Part shown: positions 1-6,418 of the stretch, one piece after another
Layout: every line of letters starts with the position of its first letter
Numbering within the stretch: position 1 is the stretch's first letter
Source: Candidatus Sphingobacterium stercoripullorum
Lineage (GTDB): Bacteria > Bacteroidota > Bacteroidia > Sphingobacteriales > Sphingobacteriaceae
Reading direction: 5' to 3'
DNA length: 7,258 bases
Assembly: GCA_019114715.1 (NCBI GenBank)
Contig: DXEZ01000200.1
Coordinates: forward strand, 1-7,258
Translations under genes and position numbers: made by a program
Notes under the pieces: model-generated
What the model was told of the DNA's origin: nothing
Seen by the model: only the letters and a program-made list of their open reading frames with translations
The model's database searches: none

Positions 1-39
1 GTTTGCATAAATTTTTAAGACACTGAGACAAAACTCTTC

Positions 40-1062
40 ATGGGATTATTTAATTGGTTTACACAAGAAATTGCAATTGATTTAGGTACAGCAAATACCC
101 TAATTATTCATAACGACAAGGTGGTTGTGGATGAACCTTCCATTGTAGCATTTGACAGGACTAGCAATAAAGTTATTGCTATTGGTCGCCAAGCTATGCA
201 AATGGAAGGGAAAACTCACGACAACATTAGGACCGTCAGACCTTTAAGAGATGGTGTTATTGCAGATTTTACTGCTGCAGAATACCTCATACGGGGTATG
301 ATAAAACTAATTAATAAAGGAAGAGGTTGGTTTTTCCCTTCATTGCGCATGGTGGTATGTATTCCCTCAGGCATAACTGAAGTTGAAAAACGTGCCGTAA
401 GAGACTCCGCGGAGATAGCTGGGGCAAAAGAAGTGTATCTAATCCACGAACCTATGGCAGCTGCTATAGGAATTGGGATAGATGTTGAAGAACCGGTTGG
501 AAATATGATCATCGATATTGGTGGAGGAACTACTGAAATTGCAGTCATTGCACTTTCGGGTATTGTTTGCGACCAGTCCATTCGTGTAGGAGGTGATAAC
601 TTTGACTCAGATATCATTAACTACATACGCCGTCAACACAATATAATGATTGGAGAGCGTACGGCGGAGAAAATAAAAATAGAAGTTGGTGCAGCTTTAC
701 CTGAATTACAAGATCCACCTGAAGATTTTGCTGTTCAGGGTAGAGACTTGATGACAGGTATTCCAAAGCAAATTACGGTTTCTTACACAGAGATAGCGCA
801 CTGCTTGGATAAATCGATATCAAAAATTGAAGAAGCTATTTTAAAAGCTTTAGAAATCACCCCTCCTGAACTATCTGCGGATATTTACCAGACTGGTATC
901 TACTTAACAGGTGGTGGCGCATTACTTCGTGGTTTAGAAAAGCGTATACAAGCGAAAACCAAACTCCCTGTACACATTGCTGAAGATCCATTAAGGGCGG
1001 TAGTCAGAGGAACAGGAATTGCACTTAAGAACATCGGGAGATTTAAATTTTTAATGCAGTAA
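40..1062 (+). CDS. mreB: MreB, rod shape-determining actin-like ATPase
   Basis: Cytoskeletal ATPase that forms membrane-bound filaments and positions the elongasome (MreCD, PBP2, RodA) for lateral wall growth. The 340-residue length is normal for the family. The actin-fold motifs are in order: phosphate-1 loop IDLGTANT at 13-20, connect-1 HEPMAAAIG at 136-144 (E137 is the likely catalytic glutamate), phosphate-2 loop DIGGGTTE at 159-166, GERTAEKIK at 205-213, adenosine motif LTGGGALLRGL at 289-299 and connect-2 DPLRAVVRGTG at 316-326. The N-terminus MGLFNWFTQE is short and rich in aromatic residues, as expected for a membrane-inserting amphipathic segment (inference). The ATG at 40 is chosen because an in-frame TAA lies at 16-18 and the IDLGTANT motif follows at the usual distance. 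No clear Shine-Dalgarno precedes it. It is first of five shape genes. Any promoter is probably upstream of the window. Confidence 0.98.
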   Translation: MGLFNWFTQEIAIDLGTANTLIIHNDKVVVDEPSIVAFDRTSNKVIAIGRQAMQMEGKTHDNIRTVRPLRDGVIADFTAAEYLIRGMIKLINKGRGWFFPSLRMVVCIPSGITEVEKRAVRDSAEIAGAKEVYLIHEPMAAAIGIGIDVEEPVGNMIIDIGGGTTEIAVIALSGIVCDQSIRVGGDNFDSDIINYIRRQHNIMIGERTAEKIKIEVGAALPELQDPPEDFAVQGRDLMTGIPKQITVSYTEIAHCLDKSISKIEEAILKALEITPPELSADIYQTGIYLTGGGALLRGLEKRIQAKTKLPVHIAEDPLRAVVRGTGIALKNIGRFKFLMQ

Positions 1063-1127
1063 GAAAATAAAGCAGAAAAAATAAAAAGACAATAAAGTAG
1101 CTAGAACAAAAGAGAGATAAATAACAC
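1063..1127 (+). other. A-rich mreB-mreC intergenic leader
   Basis: A 65-base gap that is strongly A/purine-rich and poor in T and C, so it should be largely unstructured in RNA. No hairpin followed by a T-run is visible, so read-through from mreB into mreC is expected. An AGAGAG stretch at 1111-1116 lies 11 bases before the mreC ATG and is the best candidate ribosome binding site. Confidence 0.5.
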
Positions 1128-1967
1128 ATGAAAAACCTGTGGCACTTTTTTATACGATTTAATGCCGTAATTTGGTTTTTACTATTTTTCATATTTGCTC
1201 TTATTCTAGTTATTAGGAATAATGAATATCAGAAATCGTACTTTATCAATTCTTCAAATGAAATAGTAGGCTCTTTTTACAAAGAGCTTAATTACTGGAA
1301 AGGATATTTAGCATTAGATAAGGTAAATCAAGAACTAGTCGAAGAAAATGCACTGTTACATAAAAAACTGGCCCAGTACAATTTACTTGACACTACATCT
1401 GTAAGTAAAGATATAATACAAGTCGATTCCTTAGATTCAGCTCGATACTTATTTATACCGGCAAAAATTGCCAACAACAGTATAAAGCAAAAGAACAACT
1501 ACATCACCTTAAGTAAAGGTAGAAAGCATGGGATTCAAGAGGGAATGGGGGTTATCAGCTCAACTGGAATTGTTGGTTTTGTACTTAAAACTTCTCCCAA
1601 TTTCAGTACCGTCCAATCTTTACTCCATACCGACACAAGAGTTTCCGTAACGATCGATTCACTAGGCGTTTTTGGATCACTTGTTTGGGGTGATAATCAA
1701 AGTTCAAATCACGCCTATATCAGAGAAGTTCCTAGTCATGTACTTGTTAATAAAGGACAAAAAGTATTCACATCAGGATTCTCAACTTTCCCTGAAGGAA
1801 TTCAAGTAGGAATAATCGAAGAGGTGGAAAAATCTCAAGAAGACAGCTTCCTGAGGATTAAAATAAAGCTATCAAACGACTTTGCAACACTAGCGCGTGT
1901 TTATGTTGTTGAAGATTTAAAAGAAGATGAACAACAAGAATTAGAGGAATTACAAAACAATGGGTAA
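1128..1967 (+). CDS. mreC: MreC, rod shape-determining protein
   Basis: Bitopic inner-membrane protein whose extracytoplasmic domain binds and activates PBP2 in the elongasome. The 279 residues show a short cytoplasmic N-terminus, one membrane helix at about 13-29 (FNAVIWFLLFFIFALIL), and a predicted coiled-coil at about 48-84, where the family dimerises. The beta-rich MreC domain follows at about 107-262. Family-typical stretches are YITLSKGRKHGIQEGMGV (125-142), STGIVGFV (145-152) and FTSGFSTFPEGIQVG (214-228). The tail after 263 is acidic and Glu/Gln-rich (EDLKEDEQQELEELQ) and probably flexible. The ATG at 1128 places the membrane helix at the usual distance from the start and has AGAGAG upstream. 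The 3' end overlaps mreD by 8 bases, suggesting translational coupling. Identification rests on motifs plus position between mreB and mreD. Confidence 0.96.
   Translation: MKNLWHFFIRFNAVIWFLLFFIFALILVIRNNEYQKSYFINSSNEIVGSFYKELNYWKGYLALDKVNQELVEENALLHKKLAQYNLLDTTSVSKDIIQVDSLDSARYLFIPAKIANNSIKQKNNYITLSKGRKHGIQEGMGVISSTGIVGFVLKTSPNFSTVQSLLHTDTRVSVTIDSLGVFGSLVWGDNQSSNHAYIREVPSHVLVNKGQKVFTSGFSTFPEGIQVGIIEEVEKSQEDSFLRIKIKLSNDFATLARVYVVEDLKEDEQQELEELQNNG
1943..1949 (+). promoter_or_regulatory. Ribosome binding site for mreD inside mreC
   Basis: AGAGGAA lies within the last codons of mreC, 10 bases before the mreD ATG at 1960. It is one of the clearest Shine-Dalgarno-like sequences in the window and supports the mreD start that overlaps the mreC stop. 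Confidence 0.5.
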
Positions 1968-2484
1968 GAAGGTTATTATAAACATACTACGTTTAATAAT
2001 TTTAGTATTACTTCAGGCTGGATTATTTAAAAACATAGGGTACTACAATATAGCATCCCCCTACCCTTATATTCTATTTTTACTCCTCCTTCCTATTGGA
2101 ATATCCAACTTCACTTTATATTTAATAGCATTTGCATATGGCCTGATAATCGATGCTTTTTACGATAGCATTGGATTACATGCGGCCGCTTGTATCTGTT
2201 TAATGGCGTTTAGGATATTTTTCCATAATATTACACTAGATGTAGAGTTTAAAAAATCTTTTATCACACCAAGCATCACCCAATTAGGTTTTAAATGGTT
2301 TATTTCCTATATAGCTATAGGAACTTTCATTCACCATCTAGCATTATTCTTAATTGAAGCTTTTTCATTTAAGAATATACTTTATACGTTAATGGGCAGT
2401 TTAATTAGTAGTGTTTTTAGTATTTTAGTTATTTTATTAATTACCCTATTGACATATAGAAAAAAATCTTACGTGAACGGCTAA
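1960..2484 (+). CDS. mreD: MreD, rod shape-determining membrane protein
   Basis: Small polytopic inner-membrane protein of the elongasome, thought to work with MreC in controlling PBP2-RodA. Its 174 residues are within the family range. Hydrophobic segments, likely membrane helices, lie at about 6-24, 33-49, 51-66, 70-88, 111-134 and 140-165. The stretch FAYGLIIDAFYDSIGLHAAA (58-77), with its spaced Gly, Asp and Gly-Leu-His-Ala residues, resembles the most conserved part of MreD. Sequence conservation in this family is poor, so the call leans on hydrophobicity, length and position between mreC and the PBP2 gene. The ATG at 1960 sits inside the mreC end (ATGGGTAA contains the mreC stop), with AGAGGAA upstream. 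The downstream gap to the PBP2 gene is 42 bases. Confidence 0.93.
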   Translation: MGKKVIINILRLIILVLLQAGLFKNIGYYNIASPYPYILFLLLLPIGISNFTLYLIAFAYGLIIDAFYDSIGLHAAACICLMAFRIFFHNITLDVEFKKSFITPSITQLGFKWFISYIAIGTFIHHLALFLIEAFSFKNILYTLMGSLISSVFSILVILLITLLTYRKKSYVNG

Positions 2485-2493
2485 AAGCCCGTT
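2476..2493 (+). other. Weak hairpin over the mreD stop codon
   Basis: AACGG at 2476-2480 pairs with CCGTT at 2489-2493 around an 8-base loop, possibly extended by a C-G pair with one bulged base. The mreD stop TAA (2482-2484) is in the loop. No T-run follows, so it is unlikely to be an intrinsic terminator. It could slightly modulate mreD-mrdA expression or protect RNA, or be chance. Confidence 0.25.
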
Positions 2494-2526
2494 TAAATAG
2501 TTTGAAAATGTTTATAATTTTATCGC

Positions 2527-4470
2527 ATGAATAGCTTCTTTGCTAGAAAATATGTACTCCAAGGAATATTTATATTTATCGCTATCAGCATAATAGCTAG
2601 GCTATTCTATCTTCAAATTATTGATGATTCTTATATTTTATCTGCCAATAACAACGTCTTGCGGAAGATGGTCGTTTACCCAGCAAGAGGGGTTATCCTA
2701 GACAGAAATGGTAAAATATTAGTTCAAAACGAACCGGTTTACGATTTGATGGTCACGCCCAGAGAAGTAGTCGAATTGGATACCAGCCTATTTTGTCAAC
2801 TAGTTGACATTGAGAAAGACGACTTCATTAAGAAACTGGAAAGAGCGAGGAGTTATTCTCCTTACCGCTCATCGATTTTCGAAAAGCAATTATCCTCCAA
2901 AACATATGCCCGCTTGCAGGAGCACCTATATAAGTTCAGAGGGTTTTATGTACAAAATAGAACCGTAAGAAGTTATCCTGATAGTATAGCTGCTCAATTT
3001 TTAGGATACATTCAAGAAGTTAACGAAAAAGATATAGAAAACTCAAAGGGGTTTTATAGACCTGGAGATTACATTGGAGCAACTGGAGTAGAACGCTCAT
3101 ACGAAGACCTATTACGGGGCCAAAGAGGTGTAAGAAACGTTATGGTAGACGCCCTGAATCGTCCTAAGGGTTCATTCATGGACGGAAAGTACGATACTTT
3201 AGCTGTTGCAGGTGAAGGTCTGGTATCATCATTAGATAAAGACTTACAGCAATTCGCAGAAAAATTAATGGAAAACAAGATGGGCTCGGTAGTGGCCATT
3301 GAACCTTCTACTGGTGAGATATTATCACTAGTAAGTAGTCCCACTTATGATCCTAATTTAATGGTAGGGAGAGAAAGAGGCAACAATTACATGGATTTAT
3401 TAAACAATCCACACAAGCCAATGTTTATTCGTCCTCTACAAGCAGCCTACCCCCCTGGCTCTGTATTTAAAGTAGTTTCTGCATTGATCGCACAACAAGC
3501 TGGAGTAATCAATGGGGACACCAGATTCAATTGCCCTGGAGGATATAGGTATGGAGGAGGCCGTGCTATTATGCGATGCACCAGCGTATGTGGGAACATC
3601 AACCTTGTTCAATCTATTCAAAGATCTTGTAATACCTATTATGGTCATGTCTATTCGCGCATGATTGATGGTAGAGGGATGCCAGGATATAAAGCGTATG
3701 ATTTATGGAAAACTGCTTTAAATGATTTTGGCTTAGGAGTCACCTTAGGGGTGGATCTTCCTGGAGAAAAAGGAGGCTTTGTTCCTGATGCTGATTACTA
3801 CACAAAAAGATATCGAAGTAACAAATGGGGTGCTAGCTTTACAATGTCACTCTCTATAGGGCAAGGGGAACTAGGTATCACTCCTTTACAAATGGCAAAC
3901 CTGATGGCTATAGTAGCCAATAGAGGTTTTTACTATAGACCTCATATAATTAAAGGAATAGGAACTGAGAATATCACAAAAAAAGAGTTCACTGAAAAAG
4001 TCCACGTTGGAGTGGATGAAAAACATTTTGAACCTGTAATTGAAGGTATGAGCAGGACGGTCAATCAACCGGGTGGTACTGGATATATGGTTAGAATACC
4101 AGGAATTGAAATGTGCGGGAAAACTGGAACAGTACAAAACCCCCATGGAGAAAACCACGCAGTATTTTTCGCTTTCGCCCCACGGGAAAACCCTAAGATT
4201 GCAGTTGCAGTATTCGTGGAAAATGCTGGTTACGGAGGTACCTGGGCAGGTCCCATTGCTAGTATGATGGTAGAGAAATACTTAAGGGACACTATAAGCC
4301 TTCCTCAGTATATTCAAGATCGCATCTATAATGCTGATCTTCTACCGAAGGTAAAAAAAGAAGAACAAAAAACTGTCCCTCAAAGCACCTATATAGAACA
4401 CCAAAGTTTAGACCTTGAGTCTATCAACCAATCGTATGCAGCAATTTTAAATCGAAGAGGTAATGAATAG
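2527..4470 (+). CDS. mrdA: Penicillin-binding protein 2, elongasome transpeptidase
   Basis: Monofunctional class B PBP that crosslinks nascent peptidoglycan with RodA during cell elongation; beta-lactam target. It has 647 residues. One membrane anchor lies at about 10-28 after a short cytoplasmic N-terminus. The pedestal/dimerisation region starts with PARGVILDRNGKILVQNEP (52-70) and includes GATGVERSYEDLLRGQRG (184-201). The transpeptidase domain spans about 250-588 and carries all three catalytic motifs: SxxK at S312-V-F-K315, SxN at S367-C-N369 and KTG at K532-T-G534. Four cysteines (336, 351, 355, 368) cluster between the first two motifs. A charged tail of about 60 residues follows the catalytic domain. 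The ATG at 2527 gives the expected anchor position, with no clear Shine-Dalgarno. Gene order (after mreD, before rodA) separates it from the divisome paralogue FtsI, which normally lies in the dcw cluster. Its end overlaps rodA by 8 bases. Confidence 0.97.
   Translation: MNSFFARKYVLQGIFIFIAISIIARLFYLQIIDDSYILSANNNVLRKMVVYPARGVILDRNGKILVQNEPVYDLMVTPREVVELDTSLFCQLVDIEKDDFIKKLERARSYSPYRSSIFEKQLSSKTYARLQEHLYKFRGFYVQNRTVRSYPDSIAAQFLGYIQEVNEKDIENSKGFYRPGDYIGATGVERSYEDLLRGQRGVRNVMVDALNRPKGSFMDGKYDTLAVAGEGLVSSLDKDLQQFAEKLMENKMGSVVAIEPSTGEILSLVSSPTYDPNLMVGRERGNNYMDLLNNPHKPMFIRPLQAAYPPGSVFKVVSALIAQQAGVINGDTRFNCPGGYRYGGGRAIMRCTSVCGNINLVQSIQRSCNTYYGHVYSRMIDGRGMPGYKAYDLWKTALNDFGLGVTLGVDLPGEKGGFVPDADYYTKRYRSNKWGASFTMSLSIGQGELGITPLQMANLMAIVANRGFYYRPHIIKGIGTENITKKEFTEKVHVGVDEKHFEPVIEGMSRTVNQPGGTGYMVRIPGIEMCGKTGTVQNPHGENHAVFFAFAPRENPKIAVAVFVENAGYGGTWAGPIASMMVEKYLRDTISLPQYIQDRIYNADLLPKVKKEEQKTVPQSTYIEHQSLDLESINQSYAAILNRRGNE
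4456..4460 (+). promoter_or_regulatory. Ribosome binding site bearing on the rodA start
   Basis: AGAGG lies only 2 bases before the ATG at 4463, which is too close for normal use, but 11 bases before a second in-frame ATG at 4472. The mreC and mreD sites lie 11 and 10 bases before their starts, so this spacing favours initiation at 4472. Shine-Dalgarno use is weak in Bacteroidota, so the argument is only suggestive. Confidence 0.4.
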
Positions 4471-5734
4471 TATGCGTAAAAGAAGGTTATTTGGTCATGT
4501 AGACTGGCTTACAATTATATTGTGGTTTTCACTTTGTATAATCGGGTGGTTTAACATTCGTGCAGCTGTATACGACCCAAATTCTTCAGGTTTATTTGAC
4601 TTGAATACTAATTATGGTAAACAAGGCTTATATATTCTTTCAGCTACTATTTTAGCGTTTATAATTCTATTAATAGATGCACGTTTTTTTATTACCATAA
4701 GCCCAATCGTGTACATTGTCACGCTATTACTCTTAGTTTTAGTATTAATCGTGGGGCGAAATGTTGGAGGAAACCAAGCCTGGATACCTTTAGGGACATT
4801 CCGTTTGCAGCCGTCGGAATTTGCAAAGTTTGGCACCAGTTTAGTATTAGCACTTTTTCTGAGTAACCAAAGTGGAAAGGCTCCCTCATTGAAAAACTTA
4901 TTAATTGGCTCATCCATAGTATTTCTTCCTATAGTATTAATTATGCTACAGCCAGATACAGGATCTGCGTTAGCATTTTTCTCTTTAATTCTTGTTTTCT
5001 ATAGAGAAGGTTATTTTGGGACATGGGTTTTGGTTTTTGGTGGCTTAGCAATCGCCTTATTTGTCCTAGCACTATTATTCAATCAATGGTTATTAATTGG
5101 AGGAATTGCAATTTTAAGCGGATTAATATTTTACTTTACCAATCGCCGGCAGAAGGCTTTGTTTCAATGTATAGCCTTATTTCTGGCGAGTTCTGCATTT
5201 ATTCTCTGTGTGGATTTCACCTACGAAAACATATTACAAACCCACCAAAGAAACCGAATCGATGTTATCTTAGGAAAGATTGACGATCCTCGTGGAGACG
5301 GTTACAATTTAAACCAATCCAAAATAGCCATAGGCTCGGGACAGCTACTCGGAAAAGGCTATTTGCAGGGAACACAAACAAAATACAACTTTGTCCCAGA
5401 GCAAAGTACGGATTTCATATTCTGTACAATTGGCGAGGAATGGGGGTTTGTAGGAAGTGTCATACTAGTTGGTTTATTCGTTACACTGCTATTACGAACG
5501 ATACATATTGCTGAAAGACAGAAATCAGATTTCGCTAGAATATATGGATACGCTACTACATCCATTTTGTTTTTCCACTTCTTCATCAATATAGGGATGA
5601 CAATAGGGCTAGTGCCCGTTATCGGGATTCCTTTACCTTTTATTAGCTATGGTGGATCATCATTATGGAGTTTCACCATCTTACTCTTCATCCTGCTCCG
5701 TCTTGATGCAAGCAGAAAAGGATTATCTGGATAA
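4463..5734 (+). CDS. rodA: RodA, SEDS-family peptidoglycan glycosyltransferase
   Basis: Integral membrane glycan polymerase that joins lipid II into peptidoglycan strands, acting as a pair with PBP2. The 423 residues are nearly all hydrophobic, consistent with the ten-helix SEDS fold. Family signatures are WIPLGTFRLQPSEFAK (107-122), LQPDTGSAL (162-170), the large extracytoplasmic loop with HQRNR (261-265), DDPRGDGYNLNQSKIAIGSG (274-293) and GKGYLQGTQTK (297-307), then VPEQSTDFIF (311-320) and IPLPFISYGGSS (389-400). The invariant catalytic Asp of the loop should be D274 or D275. It is RodA rather than FtsW because of its operon with PBP2 and mreBCD. The longest start (4463) overlaps the mrdA stop in ATGAATAG. 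A second ATG at 4472, giving MRKRRLFGHVDW, has the better-spaced AGAGG and may be the true start; it would remove three residues and the overlap. Last gene of the shape cluster. Confidence 0.96.
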   Translation: MNSMRKRRLFGHVDWLTIILWFSLCIIGWFNIRAAVYDPNSSGLFDLNTNYGKQGLYILSATILAFIILLIDARFFITISPIVYIVTLLLLVLVLIVGRNVGGNQAWIPLGTFRLQPSEFAKFGTSLVLALFLSNQSGKAPSLKNLLIGSSIVFLPIVLIMLQPDTGSALAFFSLILVFYREGYFGTWVLVFGGLAIALFVLALLFNQWLLIGGIAILSGLIFYFTNRRQKALFQCIALFLASSAFILCVDFTYENILQTHQRNRIDVILGKIDDPRGDGYNLNQSKIAIGSGQLLGKGYLQGTQTKYNFVPEQSTDFIFCTIGEEWGFVGSVILVGLFVTLLLRTIHIAERQKSDFARIYGYATTSILFFHFFINIGMTIGLVPVIGIPLPFISYGGSSLWSFTILLFILLRLDASRKGLSG

Positions 5735-5800
5735 ACTACCGTTTTGATCAAGCAAGTACCTTTATTGAAAAGCTATTAGGAAACTATAAAAGCGGAAGTA
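5735..5800. other. Convergent intergenic gap, no clear terminator
   Basis: These 66 bases separate the 3' ends of rodA (+) and the yigZ-like gene (-). Both strands should end transcription here, but no GC-rich hairpin with a following T-run is visible on either strand. The only repeat seen is AGTAC (5755-5759) against GTACT (5798-5802), with a loop far too long for an intrinsic terminator. Confidence 0.5.
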
Positions 5801-6418
5801 CTATCCTTCAATTGGCGAATATTTAATATCTATTAAATCTTTAAAACGATCTTTTAAGAACTTGACTTCTGATTGACGGATAGCAACCCTAATTCTACAA
5901 TCTATTTCAAACTGTTGCTCTATGATTTTCCAGTCATAATCCTTGATTAATCGCATCACGTCGTTCATATTGGGGTATTGAAAGAAAATTTCAAACACCT
6001 CATCAATGGTTTTCTCTACAATATCTGCATTTAAAATACAGTCTTGTGTTGCATTTTTATAAGCATTAATCAAACCCGGAACACCTAAAAGAGTGCCTCC
6101 AAAATACCGAACGACAACCACCATGATATCGGTAAGATTACTGGATAAAAGCTCATTCAAAATAGGCCGACCAGCTGTGCCCGAAGGTTCTCCATCGTCA
6201 TTTATTCTATAAACCTCTCTATCGGGACTCAAGCGATATGCCCAGCAGTGATGTCGCGCTTTAGGATGCAAAGATTTACAATGCGCTATGATATCTTTTA
6301 GTTTATCCTCTTGATTAAAAGGAAATGCATAAGCAATGAATTTACTTCCTTTATCTCTAAATATTCCCTCACAGGGAGAATCTATCGTATAATATATGTC
6401 GTTATTGAGATCACTCAT
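5801..6418 (-). CDS. IMPACT/YigZ-family (UPF0029) protein
   Basis: Member of the UPF0029/IMPACT family (E. coli YigZ; the N-terminal domain is shared with eukaryotic IMPACT, a regulator of the Gcn2 pathway). The bacterial role is not firmly established. The 205-residue length matches YigZ. The N-terminal domain (about 14-125) contains KGSKFIAYAFP (23-33), HHCWAYR (56-62), RINDDGEPSGTAGRPIL (71-87) and the family signature DIMVVVVRYFGGTLLGVPGL (97-116). The C-terminal part (about 135-200) fits the small DUF1949-type ferredoxin-like domain. No signal peptide or membrane helix is seen, so it is probably cytoplasmic. The ATG at 6418 overlaps the end of the transporter gene in ATGAGTGA and has no Shine-Dalgarno, so translation is probably coupled to the upstream gene. 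Family membership is secure. The symbol is left blank because function and orthology were not tested. Confidence 0.93.
   Translation of the reverse strand: MSDLNNDIYYTIDSPCEGIFRDKGSKFIAYAFPFNQEDKLKDIIAHCKSLHPKARHHCWAYRLSPDREVYRINDDGEPSGTAGRPILNELLSSNLTDIMVVVVRYFGGTLLGVPGLINAYKNATQDCILNADIVEKTIDEVFEIFFQYPNMNDVMRLIKDYDWKIIEQQFEIDCRIRVAIRQSEVKFLKDRFKDLIDIKYSPIEG

Noticed and set aside
1..39. Possible end of an upstream gene or a promoter
   Set aside because: Stops occur in all three + frames within this short stretch and no family tail is recognisable. A TTTG at 2-5 could recall a Bacteroidota -33 box, but no matching TAnnTTTG follows.
216..617. Open frame of 133 codons on the - strand inside mreB
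   Set aside because: It lies fully within a gene with all MreB motifs. The protein is low-complexity in Ser/Pro/Ile and matches no family I know. It is a shadow of conserved codons.
3069..4158. Three open frames on the - strand inside the PBP2 gene (3069-3344, 3436-3648, 3886-4158)
   Set aside because: All overlap the transpeptidase-coding region and have no recognisable motif, ribosome site or plausible start context.
4073..4267. Short + strand frame inside the PBP2 gene
   Set aside because: It is out of frame with the KTG-containing region, which is clearly coding, and has no features of its own.
4612..5589. Several short frames on both strands within rodA
   Set aside because: They overlap the SEDS motifs in the correct frame and encode no known domain.
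5821..5838. Perfect inverted repeat, 8-base AT-only arms with a 2-base centre
   Set aside because: It lies inside the yigZ-like coding sequence (residues near DIKY). The arms contain no G or C and there is no T-run, so it is probably chance in AT-rich DNA and not a terminator or operator.
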